This document shows positions 17,413 to 26,650 of a stretch of 64,000 nucleotides of DNA, one piece after another. Source of the stretch: Reyranella massiliensis 521 (lineage in GTDB: Bacteria > Pseudomonadota > Alphaproteobacteria > Reyranellales > Reyranellaceae); the NCBI GenBank assembly GCA_945860205.1, contig CAMARK010000010.1:1-64000 (forward strand), read 5' to 3'. How positions within the stretch are numbered: the stretch's first letter is position 1; each line of letters begins with the position of its first letter. The translations under genes and the position numbers were made by a program. The notes beneath the pieces were generated by a model. It worked only from the letters and a program-made list of their open reading frames with translations, was not told where the DNA came from and did no database searches.

Positions 17413-18390
17413 GTGACCTATCTCCGCCGTCGTTCCGTCCTGGTCGGTGCCGCCGCTGCCACGCTCGGTGCACCTGCCATCGCCCACGCCCAGGCCGACT
17501 GGCCCAAGGGCCCGGTCAAGTTCGTCGTGCCGTTCCCCCCTGGCGGATCCACCGACCCGATCACGCGCATCATCCAGGCCAAGATGATCGAGAACACGGG
17601 CTGGAACATCGTGGTCGACAACAAGCCGGGCGGCACCGGCGTGGTCGGCGCCTCGGTCGTCGCCAAGTCGCCGCCCGACGGCCAGACTTGGCTGTTCGTG
17701 TTCGACAACCATATTCTCAATCCGATCTGGACGCCGTCGGTCCCCTACAAGGACAGCGAGCTGATGCCGGTCACGCAGATCGGCCGGAGCGCGCAAGGCA
17801 TCGCCAGCTTCCCGGCACGGCCTTTCCAGACATTCGCCGACGCCGTGAAGGCCGCCAAGGCCCAGCCCGGCAAGATCAGCTGCGCCGTGCTGTCGTCGAG
17901 CCTGGCGCAGGTGCTGTTCGCCTTCATGCAGAAGGAGAACGGCTTCGAGATGAACATGATCCCCTACAAGGGCGGCGGGCCGCTGTTCCAGGACGCGCTG
18001 GCCGGCGTGACCGACCTCTCGGTCTCGAGCCTTGCCAACATGGTGCCGCATGTCCGGGCGGGAAAGCTCAGGATGATCGGCGTCACTTCCGAGAAGCGCA
18101 GCGCGGCGTTGCCCGACGTACCGACTCTCGTCGAGCAGGGCATCAAAGCGGCGCCGTCCTACTCCTGGTGGGGCACCTATGCCCCGGCCGGCACGCCAAA
18201 ACCCATCGTCGACCGCATGTATGCCGAAATCGTCAAGGCCGTGCGCTCGCCAGACGTTACCCAGAAGTTCATCGAGCAGTTCGACATGGAAGTGATCCTG
18301 AGCACGCCTGCGGAATTTGTGGCTTATACGACCAAAGAGCAGGAATTTTGGGGCAAGATCATCAAGGACAACAACCTGAAGCCGGAATGA
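17413..18390 (+). CDS. Bug-family tripartite tricarboxylate transporter receptor
   Basis: Exported solute-binding protein of 325 residues. The GTG start at 17413 has GGAGG five bases upstream. A further-upstream ATG would add a non-family tail. The signal is Tat-like ([13 protein letters not shown], then AHAQ). Bug signature strands are clear: [28 protein letters not shown] and [12 protein letters not shown]. Such proteins capture carboxylates for the TctA/TctB membrane pair. Neither membrane gene is in this window. Closely related to the gene that follows. Confidence 0.88.
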   Translation: MTYLRRRSVLVGAAAATLGAPAIAHAQADWPKGPVKFVVPFPPGGSTDPITRIIQAKMIENTGWNIVVDNKPGGTGVVGASVVAKSPPDGQTWLFVFDNHILNPIWTPSVPYKDSELMPVTQIGRSAQGIASFPARPFQTFADAVKAAKAQPGKISCAVLSSSLAQVLFAFMQKENGFEMNMIPYKGGGPLFQDALAGVTDLSVSSLANMVPHVRAGKLRMIGVTSEKRSAALPDVPTLVEQGIKAAPSYSWWGTYAPAGTPKPIVDRMYAEIVKAVRSPDVTQKFIEQFDMEVILSTPAEFVAYTTKEQEFWGKIIKDNNLKPE

Positions 18391-18424
18391 CTTGACGGGC
18401 CGAATCCCAGCGAAAAGTCGTGCC

Positions 18425-19414
18425 ATGAGACTCGACCGCCGGGAATTCCTGCCCTTGATAGGTGCTGCGACATTGGCTGCACCCGCAACCGCCCGTTCGG
18501 AGAACCTGGCGCAAGGCAGCGACTGGCCCAAGGGCCCGATCCGCGTCGTCGTACCCTTCCCGCCCGGCGGCACCACCGACCCGGTGGCGCGTCTCCTCGC
18601 CGCCAAGGTCAGCGACAACACCGGCTGGGCGACGGTGATCGACAACAAGCCGGGCGCAGCCGGCGCGATTGGTGCTGCCATCGCGGCCAAGGCTCCGCCC
18701 GACGGCCAGACGTGGATGATCACCTTCGACAGCCACATCCTGAGCCCGGCCTTCACGCCGAACCTTCCCTACAGCGACTCCGAACTCTTCGGCGTGATGC
18801 AGGTCGGCCGGGCGCCGCTCGCCGTTGCCTGCCATCCCGACCGACCCTACCGCACCATCATCGACGCCGTCACCGATGCAAAGGCGCGCCCCGGCAAGGT
18901 GAGCGTTGGATTGCTTTCCGCGAGCGGCGCCCTGCTGCTGACGTCCTACCTGCAAAAGGCCAACGGCTTCGAGCTCAACCAGATCTACTACAAGGGCGGC
19001 GGACCCACGGTGCAGGACGTGCTGGCCGGTGTCACGGACATCACGGTCACCACGCTGGGCGCCCTGCAGCCACACTTCCGCAGCGGCAAGTTGCGACCGC
19101 TCGCGACCTCCGGCGACAAGCGAGCGCCCAGTCTGCCGGACGTTCCCACGGTGGCCGAGCAAGGCCTCACGACCTATCCGACTTATTCATGGTGGGGCGT
19201 CTATGTGCCGGCCGGCACGCCGCGACCGATCGTCGATCGCATGAGCGTCGAGCTCACCAGGGCCGCCCGCACGCCCGACGTGGCGCAGAAATTCGCCGAG
19301 CTGATCGACATGGAGATCGTGGCCAGTTCGCCCGAGGCGTTCGCCGCCTTCCAGAAGAGTGAGCAGGAACGCTGGTTCAAGGTGATCAAGGACAACAATA
19401 TCAAGAGCGACTGA
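18425..19414 (+). CDS. Bug-family tripartite tricarboxylate transporter receptor
   Basis: A 329-residue periplasmic receptor, similar in every motif to the preceding gene: [29 protein letters not shown] and YYKGGGPTVQDVLAG. The leader begins LDRREFLPLIGAATLAAP, a Tat-like motif. The ATG at 18425 is preferred over the in-frame TTG at 18392. It starts 34 bases after the stop of the first receptor, so the two are one unit and probably arose by tandem duplication. Its ligand is unknown, probably a di- or tricarboxylate or aromatic acid. Confidence 0.88.
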   Translation: MRLDRREFLPLIGAATLAAPATARSENLAQGSDWPKGPIRVVVPFPPGGTTDPVARLLAAKVSDNTGWATVIDNKPGAAGAIGAAIAAKAPPDGQTWMITFDSHILSPAFTPNLPYSDSELFGVMQVGRAPLAVACHPDRPYRTIIDAVTDAKARPGKVSVGLLSASGALLLTSYLQKANGFELNQIYYKGGGPTVQDVLAGVTDITVTTLGALQPHFRSGKLRPLATSGDKRAPSLPDVPTVAEQGLTTYPTYSWWGVYVPAGTPRPIVDRMSVELTRAARTPDVAQKFAELIDMEIVASSPEAFAAFQKSEQERWFKVIKDNNIKSD

Positions 19415-19498
19415 CGGCGCGGTTGTCACCCTGAGGCCAAGCCGAACGATCCCTGACTTAAGCTTCGACCCATCGGTCCCTGCCTCGTCGTAGCCAGG

Positions 19499-20482
19499 TC
19501 ATTCGATCGTGATATTGCCATCCCGGACGACCTTGCCCCATTTTTTGATTTCCTCCGCGACGAAGGCGGCAAAGCGCGCGGTCGACGCGCCACCCGGCGC
19601 CGCTCCCTGCTCGAACCAGGCCTTCTTCAGGTCGGCCGAGGAGAATGCCTTCTCGACCGCGGCCTGCATCCTGGCGATGATCGTCGGATCGGTGCCGGCA
19701 GGTGCCCACAGCCCGTACCACGACAGCGACTCGAAGCCCGGCAATCCGGCCTCCGCAGCCGTCGGGATGTCGGGAAAGGCCGGCGAGCGCTCGGCCGAGA
19801 ACACCGCCAGCGCCCTCGCCTTGCCGCTGCGGATATAGGGCGCCGCGCTGCCGAGGCCTTCGAATACCGCCGTCACTTCGCCGTTGATCAATGCCGCCGT
19901 CGCCGGGCCCGATCCTTTGTAGGGAACGTGCGTCATGGCGGTGCCCGTCATAGCGTTGAAGATCTCGCCCGCGAGGTGACGGGTCGTGCCGAGCCCGGCT
20001 GAACCGTAGTTCGTCTTGCCCGGGTTGGCCTTGCAGTAGGCGATGAACTCCCGAAGCGTGTTCGCCGGTGTTCCGGGGTAGATCACCAGCACGTCCGGGA
20101 CGGAAGCGACGCTCGTGACCGGAGCGAGGTCCTTCTGCAGATCGTACGGAAGTTGCTTGTAGGCGGTGACAGCGACGGCGTGGTGAACCGAACCGAGGAG
20201 AAACGTGTAGCCGTCTGGTTTCGCCTTGGCGACAATGGCGGCGCCCACGGTGCCTCCCGCGCCCGCGCGATTGTCGATCACGACCTGCTGGCCGAACTCC
20301 TGCGACAGCTTCGCGGCGAAGGGCCGCGCGAAGGTGTCGGTACCGCCGCCAGGCGCAAAGGGAACGACCAGCGTGATCGCCCTGCCAGGCCACGCCTGCG
20401 CTCGCACCACGCCCGGCAGAAGCCAGGACGCTGCGGCACCCGCCATCACGGCGCGACGCGCCGGCCCCTTTTCCATCGTCAT
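19499..20482 (-). CDS. Bug-family tripartite tricarboxylate transporter receptor
   Basis: A 327-residue receptor on the opposite strand to the previous two, and a more distant relative. Leader ARRAVMAGAAASWLLPG ends VRAQ. Signature strands are LVVPFAPGGGTDTFAR, DNRAGAGGTVGA and VPYKGSGPATAALI. Preceded by GGGAGG. It follows gatA on the same strand, with the gap 20483-20579 between. No TctA/TctB partner is in view. Such orphan receptors are abundant in some beta- and alphaproteobacteria. Confidence 0.88.
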   Translation of the reverse strand: MTMEKGPARRAVMAGAAASWLLPGVVRAQAWPGRAITLVVPFAPGGGTDTFARPFAAKLSQEFGQQVVIDNRAGAGGTVGAAIVAKAKPDGYTFLLGSVHHAVAVTAYKQLPYDLQKDLAPVTSVASVPDVLVIYPGTPANTLREFIAYCKANPGKTNYGSAGLGTTRHLAGEIFNAMTGTAMTHVPYKGSGPATAALINGEVTAVFEGLGSAAPYIRSGKARALAVFSAERSPAFPDIPTAAEAGLPGFESLSWYGLWAPAGTDPTIIARMQAAVEKAFSSADLKKAWFEQGAAPGGASTARFAAFVAEEIKKWGKVVRDGNITIE

Positions 20483-20579
20483 TGCGACCTCCCTCGTTAG
20501 CTCGCCTGCCTACGCATTGGCCATGACGCCTTCATGAAGGGAGACTGTCATGCAAGTGCTCCGATGTCGCCGCGGGAAC

Positions 20580-22052
20580 TCAGTACCCCGCAGGCCGCAT
20601 GGTGAAAGCCGCCGCCTTTTCCAACGCGGCGGCGGCGCGCAACATCGTTTCCTCGTCGAAGGCGCGGCCGATCAGCTGCAGGCCGAGTGGCAGCCCGTCC
20701 TTGTCGAGACCGGCCGGTACCGAGATGCCAGGCAGGCCCGCCATCGAGGCCGGGATGGTGAACATGTCGTTGAGATACATGGTCACCGGATCGTCCATCT
20801 TCTCACCGGCGGCAAAGGCCGCGGTGGGCGCAGTCGGCGTCAGCAGCGCGTCGCATTTCTCGAAGGCCTGATTGAAGTCGCGGGCGATCAGCGAGCGGAT
20901 CTGCTGGGCCTTCTTGTAGTAGGCGTCGTAGTAGCCGGCCGAGAGCACGTAGGTGCCGATCATGATGCGGCGGCGCACTTCCTTGCCGAAGCCAGCCCCT
21001 CGCGTGTTCTGGTACATCTCGGCCAGGTCCTTGCCCGGCACGCGCAAGCCGAAGCGCACGCCATCGTAACGCGCCAGGTTCGACGAACACTCCGCCGGCG
21101 CCACGATGTAATAGGCAGGTAGCGCGTACTTGGTATGTGGCAGCGAGACCTCGACCGGCACGGCACCCGCCGCCTTCAGCATTTCCATGCCGCGCGTCCA
21201 CAGTGCCTCGATCTCAGGCGATGTGCCGTCGACGCGGTATTCCTTGGGAATGCCGACCTTGAGTCCGTTGATGTCGGGGTTGCGCGCGGCGGCGGCGAAA
21301 TCCGGCACGGCGAGCGGTGCAGAAGTCGAATCCTTGGGATCGTGGCCGGCCATCGCCTGCAGCAGCAGGGCCGAGTCTTCGACGGTGCGGGCAAACGGAC
21401 CCGGCTGGTCGAGCGAACTAGCGAAGGCCACGACGCCCCAGCGCGAGCAGCGGCCATAGGTCGGCTTCAGGCCGACGATGCCGCAGAACGACGCCGGCTG
21501 GCGGATCGAGCCGCCGGTGTCGGTGCCGGTGCTGCCCGGCACCATGTAGGCCGCGACCGCCGCCGCCGAGCCGCCGGACGAGCCGCCCGGCACCAGCTTG
21601 CGATTGTCGCCCCTGCGCTTCCACGGATTCTCGACGCCGCCGAAATGGCTGGTCATGTTCGACGAGCCCATGGCGAATTCGTCGAGGTTGGTCTTGCCGA
21701 CCATCACCGCGCCCGACTTCCAGAGGTTGGTCGTCACCGTGCTCTCGTACTGCGGCACGAAGCCTTCGAGGATGTGTGAGCCGGCCGTGGTCTGCACGCC
21801 CTCGGTGCAGAACAGATCCTTGATTGCCAGCGGGATGCCCTCGAGGAGCCCCGCCTCGCCCTTGGCGCGGCGGGCGTCGGAGACCGCGGCCATGGCGCGC
21901 GCCTTCTCAGGCGTCTCGGTGATGAAGGCATTGAGCGCGCGATGCTCGTCGAGCTTCGCGAGGTGCGCATCGGCCACCTCGACGGCGCTCGCCTCTTTCT
22001 TGGCAAGTGCGGCGCCAAGCTGGGCGATGGTGAGATCGGTAAGAGCCGCCAT
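20580..22052 (-). CDS. gatA: Aspartyl/glutamyl-tRNA amidotransferase subunit A
   Basis: Amidase-signature subunit of GatCAB that releases ammonia from glutamine. Residues 490. The Ser-cisSer-Lys triad is visible: K78 in AIKDL, cis-Ser S158 in PGGSSGGS and nucleophile S182 in [11 protein letters not shown]. Start ATG at 22052, three bases after the gatC stop, so gatC and gatA are a coupled pair. The usual third partner gatB lies 3.2 kb away on the same strand. Confidence 0.95.
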   Translation of the reverse strand: MAALTDLTIAQLGAALAKKEASAVEVADAHLAKLDEHRALNAFITETPEKARAMAAVSDARRAKGEAGLLEGIPLAIKDLFCTEGVQTTAGSHILEGFVPQYESTVTTNLWKSGAVMVGKTNLDEFAMGSSNMTSHFGGVENPWKRRGDNRKLVPGGSSGGSAAAVAAYMVPGSTGTDTGGSIRQPASFCGIVGLKPTYGRCSRWGVVAFASSLDQPGPFARTVEDSALLLQAMAGHDPKDSTSAPLAVPDFAAAARNPDINGLKVGIPKEYRVDGTSPEIEALWTRGMEMLKAAGAVPVEVSLPHTKYALPAYYIVAPAECSSNLARYDGVRFGLRVPGKDLAEMYQNTRGAGFGKEVRRRIMIGTYVLSAGYYDAYYKKAQQIRSLIARDFNQAFEKCDALLTPTAPTAAFAAGEKMDDPVTMYLNDMFTIPASMAGLPGISVPAGLDKDGLPLGLQLIGRAFDEETMLRAAAALEKAAAFTMRPAGY

Positions 22053-22055
22053 GAC

Positions 22056-22373
22056 CTACTCCACCACCTTGGGAACGGTGAAGAAGCCGCCGGCATTCTT
22101 GTCGGACGGGTCGATGTAGACCGCGCCGCCCGGCGCATTGGCCAGCACCTTGGCCGCCATGGCGCCGTCGGTGATCTTGTCGGCGCGTAGCGGCAGGGTC
22201 ACGTCGGAGACACTCGACAACGGCTCGACGCCGCTCGTGTCGACCTCACTCAACTGCTCGATCCAGGCGAAAATCCCCGACAGTTCGCCGGCCAGAGGGG
22301 TGAGTTCCTCGTCCGGAACCTTCAGGCGGGCAAGCCGCGCGATGCGTGCCACGGTGTCCTTGTCGAGCGCCAT
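22056..22373 (-). CDS. gatC: Aspartyl/glutamyl-tRNA amidotransferase subunit C
   Basis: The 105-residue subunit that wraps around GatA and GatB and stabilises the complex. Typical opening ALDKDTVARIARLARLKVPD and central FAWIEQLSEVDTSGVEPL, then a tail reaching FFTVPKVVE. Start ATG at 22373 fits the family length. An upstream in-frame start would add about 25 unsupported residues. It is the first gene of gatC-gatA. Confidence 0.93.
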   Translation of the reverse strand: MALDKDTVARIARLARLKVPDEELTPLAGELSGIFAWIEQLSEVDTSGVEPLSSVSDVTLPLRADKITDGAMAAKVLANAPGGAVYIDPSDKNAGGFFTVPKVVE

Positions 22374-22463
22374 TCCGTTGTCTCCAAAACCCCGTATTGG
22401 GCGCGGTTGGTAGCCGTTTTGACCTGCCCCGGCAACCGATTGGGGCAACCGAGAGCAGCCCTT

Positions 22464-24986
22464 CTAGGAAGCAGCCTTGCTCTGGTTCAGGTTGTCGGCG
22501 ACCCGGCGTGCCGCGACCGCCTCGATTTCGGCGCGGACCTCGGGCCGGTGTCCCAGCACCTGATTGAAGTCCTTCTTGTAGAGCACGAGGAGGTGACAGT
22601 AGCCGTTGGCCACGACATCGGCGCTGCGCGGCTGCGCACTGAGCAGGCCCATCTCGCCGAAAAAGTCGCCCTCCTTGAGGGTTATCGACACAGTGCCGGC
22701 ATGGACCGTGACCTCGCCGGCCGCGACGAAATACATCGCATCCGGCTTTCCGCCGGCGGCAATGATCTTCTCACCCGGCAGCGCCACGAGGGCGCGCAGG
22801 CGCTTGCCGACCGCGATGATGGCCTCGCGGTCGAGTGCCGCGAACAGCGACACGCGACCGATCATGGCAACCAGTTCCAGGCCGAGGTCGAGCGGCGGAC
22901 GATGACTGATGGCGCCGCGACGCTCGGCGAGCTGTTGCCGCAGGTCGTTGTAGACCTCTCGGCTGATGATGCCCTCGCGCAGACGCCGGGCATATTCCGC
23001 CGCTTCGAAGCGGATCGCGGCCCGTTCGATCTGCCGGGCCTCGATCGACTCGGCATAGCCGGGATACTGCAGCGAGAGCGCGCGCAGCGCGCCTTCGACG
23101 GCGGTCTGACGATTGCCGATCAGCTCTGCCAGACGCGTCTCGGCGTCCGGTCCGAGCAGATCGGCGATTGAGCTGATGTTGAAGGCCGCGAGTTCGCCCA
23201 GAACGCTTTGCGAGACCATGAGGGTTTCGAAGCGGTCGGCAAGCCGCTCGGTCACCATGCCCTCGATGCCGAAGCGCCGATGCAGCCCCAGCGCAAGGCG
23301 GAAGCCGAGCTCGGGCCGGGCGATCTTGTCCAGCCACTCCTCATAGCCCGCGACGCCGCGGTCCCGAACCGTGTCGATTAGCCGGTCGGCGCGCGCCGCC
23401 AGCACCGCCACCATGCGCCTGGACAGGATCTGCTGCTCGAAGAGTTCGAGATAGAGCTCTTTCTCACGCGTGCACAGGGTCACGAGGCCGATCTTGACGC
23501 GCTCCTCGAGATCGAGCGCCAGTTCCTGGGGTACGGACTCGACCTCGGCGTCTCCGGCCGACGACGGATCGACATCAATCCCGCCGGCTCGTGCGTTCTG
23601 CTGCCGCATGATCTGCCGCAAGTGCCGGGCGACGTTGACCCGCGACAGCGCGAGCACGCGGTCGCGCAATGCCAATTCGAGGCGGCTCAGCTTGTCGAGC
23701 CCGAGCACGCGCATGACGAGGCCGAGCGTCGTGGCGTTGACGAACAGGGTGAACAGCACGAACAGCACGGCCGAAATCGCGATGAACTCGCGCACCTGGA
23801 TCGGCAATCTCAGGTCGCCGGCCGCCACCATCGCAAGCACGATGGTCACCGCGCCGCGCAGCCCACCCCAGACGAGGATGGCTTTGTAGCGATTGCCGAC
23901 CGGCTGCACGAGCTTGGTCGCCTCGAGCACCGGCAGCATGCCGAACACGACGAGGGCGCGCGCCGAGAAGGCCCCCACGGCGACCGCGGCGACGCCCCAG
24001 ACATAAAGCCAGCTGATGTGCAGCAGCACGTTGGCCGCCAGCATCGAGGCCAGCACGAAGATGAGGCAGCTCGCCCAGAATTCGAGCTGCGTCCAGATCT
24101 GTCGCAGCGCGGTCCATTGGCGCGGGTGAAGATGCGTGGGCCCATAGGCCGCCACGGTGAGCGCCGCCATGACGACCGAGACGACACCGGACACATGGAG
24201 ATAGCGGTCGGCGAGAACGAAGCTCAAATAGCAAAGGCTCACCGTCACCGACGCGATGGCCGCATCCGACTCGCCCAGCCTCGGCAGGATCACCATTGCA
24301 ACGCGGGCCATGGCGAAGCCCAGCAACAATCCGCCGATGAATTCACGGAGGAAGACGCCGATCGCGGACGTCGGATCGTTCTCGATGGTGGCCATGGGAT
24401 CGGCGATCGACTGCGAGGCGATGATGCCGATGAAGAGGCCGAACGCGGCGATGGCGACGGCGTCGTTCAGGAGCGACTCGCCTTCGGCCAGGATCGACAG
24501 CCGCTTGGGCGCGCCGACGTCGCGAAAGATGCCGATGACCGCCGCCGGGTCGGTGGTCGACACCACCGCGCCGAGCAGCAGGCAGACCACGAGGTCGATG
24601 CCGGTAGCAAAATGGACGACGCCTGCGACGCAGGCAATGCACACCAGCACCGCCACGATGGCCAGCAGCAGCACGGCATGGACCTCGTCCATCAGGCGCC
24701 GCACGTCGATGGTCAGGCCGGCGGTGAACAGCAGCGGCGGCAGGAACAGCGGCAGGAACACGTCGGTGCCGACCTCGAGCTTGTCGAGGCCGACAAAGGC
24801 GTCACCCACCGCCCCCAGCTTGATGTCGGCCGCGATGATCCACGACCCGAGAAAGCCCATGCCCATGCCGGCGATGGCCAGAAGGACGGTGTGCGGCAGT
24901 CGAAATCTCTCGGCCAGCGGCACGAGGACGCTGACCACAAGCAGCACCATCGCAATCGCCAGGAGGGCGTAGATCGTATCGTTCAC
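22464..24986 (-). CDS. CPA1-type Na+/H+ antiporter with cyclic-nucleotide-binding domain
   Basis: An 840-residue inner-membrane protein. Residues 1-430 form the NhaP/CPA1 transporter with about 12 membrane segments. The transport core includes STTDPAAVIGIFRD and GESLLNDAVAIAAFGLF, the latter with the conserved ND pair. A cytosolic region of about 280 residues follows. Residues about 700-815 form a cNMP-binding fold (GEKIIAAGGKPDAMYFVAAG, then EGDFFGEMGLLSAQPRSADV with the phosphate-binding Glu-Arg pattern). The build recalls plant SOS1 and suggests nucleotide-gated sodium or pH control. The GTG start at 24986 is inferred. It is divergent from the hydrolase gene. Confidence 0.87.
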   Translation of the reverse strand: MNDTIYALLAIAMVLLVVSVLVPLAERFRLPHTVLLAIAGMGMGFLGSWIIAADIKLGAVGDAFVGLDKLEVGTDVFLPLFLPPLLFTAGLTIDVRRLMDEVHAVLLLAIVAVLVCIACVAGVVHFATGIDLVVCLLLGAVVSTTDPAAVIGIFRDVGAPKRLSILAEGESLLNDAVAIAAFGLFIGIIASQSIADPMATIENDPTSAIGVFLREFIGGLLLGFAMARVAMVILPRLGESDAAIASVTVSLCYLSFVLADRYLHVSGVVSVVMAALTVAAYGPTHLHPRQWTALRQIWTQLEFWASCLIFVLASMLAANVLLHISWLYVWGVAAVAVGAFSARALVVFGMLPVLEATKLVQPVGNRYKAILVWGGLRGAVTIVLAMVAAGDLRLPIQVREFIAISAVLFVLFTLFVNATTLGLVMRVLGLDKLSRLELALRDRVLALSRVNVARHLRQIMRQQNARAGGIDVDPSSAGDAEVESVPQELALDLEERVKIGLVTLCTREKELYLELFEQQILSRRMVAVLAARADRLIDTVRDRGVAGYEEWLDKIARPELGFRLALGLHRRFGIEGMVTERLADRFETLMVSQSVLGELAAFNISSIADLLGPDAETRLAELIGNRQTAVEGALRALSLQYPGYAESIEARQIERAAIRFEAAEYARRLREGIISREVYNDLRQQLAERRGAISHRPPLDLGLELVAMIGRVSLFAALDREAIIAVGKRLRALVALPGEKIIAAGGKPDAMYFVAAGEVTVHAGTVSITLKEGDFFGEMGLLSAQPRSADVVANGYCHLLVLYKKDFNQVLGHRPEVRAEIEAVAARRVADNLNQSKAAS

Positions 24987-25052
24987 TTGGCCAACTTACT
25001 CCGGTTGCAGCCCGTGTCGACCCGGGCCAGGGACCGCCTTATAACCCTGCCG

Positions 25053-25820
25053 ATGGCCCGGCTGGCAGTCCTGATTCACGGCATGTGGGGAACCGCCGAC
25101 GTCTGGCGGAACTGGCGTCCTTTTCTTGAAACACGCGGGTGGCAGACGATCGTGCCGTCGCTGCGCCATCACGATGCGCCGCCGCAAGCCCCGCCGCCCG
25201 CGCTCGGCACGACCAGCCTGCACGACTATGTCGCCGACCTCGAGGCTATCCTGGAGGCCCTGCCCGAAAAGCCCGTCGTCATCGGCCATTCGATGGGTGG
25301 GCTGATCGCCTTGCTCCTCTGCGCAAAAGGCCTGGCCAGGGCCGGCGTCCTGCTCACGCCCGCGCCGCCCGCCAGCGTGGTTGCGATCAGGCCGTCCAAC
25401 CTGTTGGCCTTCCTGCGCATCCAGATGAGTTGGGCGTGGTGGCGCAAACCGCACCGGGCAGCGCTCGACGAGGCATTGGCCTACACTTTCAATACGACCG
25501 ACCCACGCGAGGCCGCGGAAATCCACGCCTCGTTCGTGCATGAATCGGGCCGCGCCCTGTTCGAGATCGCCCTGCCTTGGCTGGATGCCACGAAGGCCGC
25601 GACGGTCGATCCACGGCGCGTGACCGTGCCGCTGCTGTTCGTGGGCGCTGAAAAGGACCAGCTCGTGCCGCCCGCCGTCGTGCGCCGCACCGCGCGCCAA
25701 TTCGCGCATGTGTCGGACCACGCCGAGTACGAGGCCCAGGGTCACTGGGTCCTGGGCCAACCGGGCTGGGATCGCGTCGCCGAGGACACAATGACCTGGC
25801 TCGACGCCAAGGCTGGCTGA
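25053..25820 (+). CDS. Alpha/beta hydrolase
   Basis: Cytosolic 255-residue enzyme. The oxyanion loop region is LIHGMWGTADVW and the nucleophile elbow is GHSMGG (Ser about 82). An acid lies near FVGAEKDQLVPP and the catalytic His in AQGHWVLG, so the triad is complete. Lipase or esterase activity is likely but the substrate is open. I started at the ATG at 25053. The frame is open far upstream inside the antiporter gene on the other strand, which is not real coding. ruvX begins one base after its stop. Confidence 0.82.
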   Translation: MARLAVLIHGMWGTADVWRNWRPFLETRGWQTIVPSLRHHDAPPQAPPPALGTTSLHDYVADLEAILEALPEKPVVIGHSMGGLIALLLCAKGLARAGVLLTPAPPASVVAIRPSNLLAFLRIQMSWAWWRKPHRAALDEALAYTFNTTDPREAAEIHASFVHESGRALFEIALPWLDATKAATVDPRRVTVPLLFVGAEKDQLVPPAVVRRTARQFAHVSDHAEYEAQGHWVLGQPGWDRVAEDTMTWLDAKAG

Positions 25821-25821
25821 A

Positions 25822-26298
25822 ATGGCGATCGTGGACTTTCTCGAGTTGAAGGCGCTGCTGATCCGCGACGGTCGCCTGATGGCGCTCGACGTCGGCAGCA
25901 AGACGATCGGCCTTGCCACCTCCGATGCGCTCCGCATGCTGGCAACACCGCTTACGACCATTAAACGCAGCAAGCTCGCGGCCGACCTCGCGGTGCTTGC
26001 CGAGTTGGCGGAGAAGCACGAGATCAAGGCGCTGGTGATCGGCCTGCCGCTCAACATGGACGGCACCGAGGGACCGCGCTGCCAGTCCATCCGCCAGTTC
26101 GCGGCCAACATCGCCGCCCACGGGCCGCCGCTGCTGGCAGCGCTGCCTGTCGTCCTCCAGGACGAGCGCATGAGCACCGCCGCCGTGACCCGCGGCATGA
26201 TCGACGACTACGACATGAGCCGAGCCAAGCGCGCCGAGCGAGTCGACGCGGCCGCGGCGGCGTGGATCCTGGAATCGGCACTCGCGCGTTTGCGGTAG
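25822..26298 (+). CDS. ruvX: Holliday junction resolvase-like RNase YqgF/RuvX
   Basis: RNase H-fold nuclease of 158 residues. The first acidic residue lies in MALDVGSKTIGLA (D23), the second in VIGLPLNMDGTEG and the third in DAAAAAWILE (near the end). Known roles of the family are pre-16S rRNA 5'-end maturation and Holliday junction processing. The start ATG is one base after the hydrolase stop. The gene is often called yqgF. Confidence 0.9.
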   Translation: MAIVDFLELKALLIRDGRLMALDVGSKTIGLATSDALRMLATPLTTIKRSKLAADLAVLAELAEKHEIKALVIGLPLNMDGTEGPRCQSIRQFAANIAAHGPPLLAALPVVLQDERMSTAAVTRGMIDDYDMSRAKRAERVDAAAAAWILESALARLR

Positions 26299-26310
26299 GA
26301 GAAAGCGTTC

Positions 26311-26622
26311 ATGATCACATGTTTCCTGGAATATCGAATTGATCCCAAGAAGACCGCCGAGTTCGAACGGTATGGACACATGTGGATGGAGCTTGTTGAG
26401 AAATTCGGAGGAACGCACCACGGCCATTTTCTGCCGAGCGAGGGGCATGGCCATACAGCCCTGGCGCTTTTCAGCTTTCCAAGTCTTGCCGACTAGGAGG
26501 CGTATCGGATTGCTGCCGCGAACGACGAGGATGTGAAAGGTGCCGTGCGTTACATGGATGAGACGGGTTGCGTGCAAAGTTGGGATCGCCGGTTCTTCCG
26601 ACCAGCGTTGCCCGGCGGATAA
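26311..26622 (+). pseudogene. NIPSNAP-family gene interrupted by an amber codon
   Basis: The frame from the ATG at 26311 gives MITCFLEYRIDPKK and continues to SFPSLAD, then meets TAG at 26494-26496. In the same frame, without any shift, the family continues with EAYRIAAANDEDVKGAV, then GCVQSWDRRFFRPA and TAA at 26620-26622. The total of 103 codons equals the usual NIPSNAP length. The TAG stands where homologues usually have a tyrosine, which is one base change from TAC or TAT. Either the gene is dead, or TAG is read through. Function of the family: not settled; related proteins are ferredoxin-like dimers. Confidence 0.75.
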
Positions 26623-26650
26623 GCAGCCTGAGGCGGATTCTCGCGGCGGC

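Noticed and set aside
16744-18756. A 670-codon open frame on the minus strand across gatB and the receptor genes
   Set aside because: Its protein is low in family-like features and rich in His, Arg and Gly. It is the antisense shadow of gatB and two well-supported receptors. High-GC genomes give many such frames.
23622-25052. Long plus-strand frame opposite the antiporter, continuous with the alpha/beta hydrolase
   Set aside because: The upstream 470 codons encode repetitive Arg/His/Asp-rich sequence with no fold, and are antisense to the CPA1 antiporter. Only the part from 25053 has hydrolase motifs.
26494-26496. Selenocysteine or pyrrolysine at the NIPSNAP stop
   Set aside because: The codon is TAG, not TGA, so selenocysteine is out. 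Pyrrolysine is implausible: no pyl genes are visible in the window and homologues have tyrosine there.
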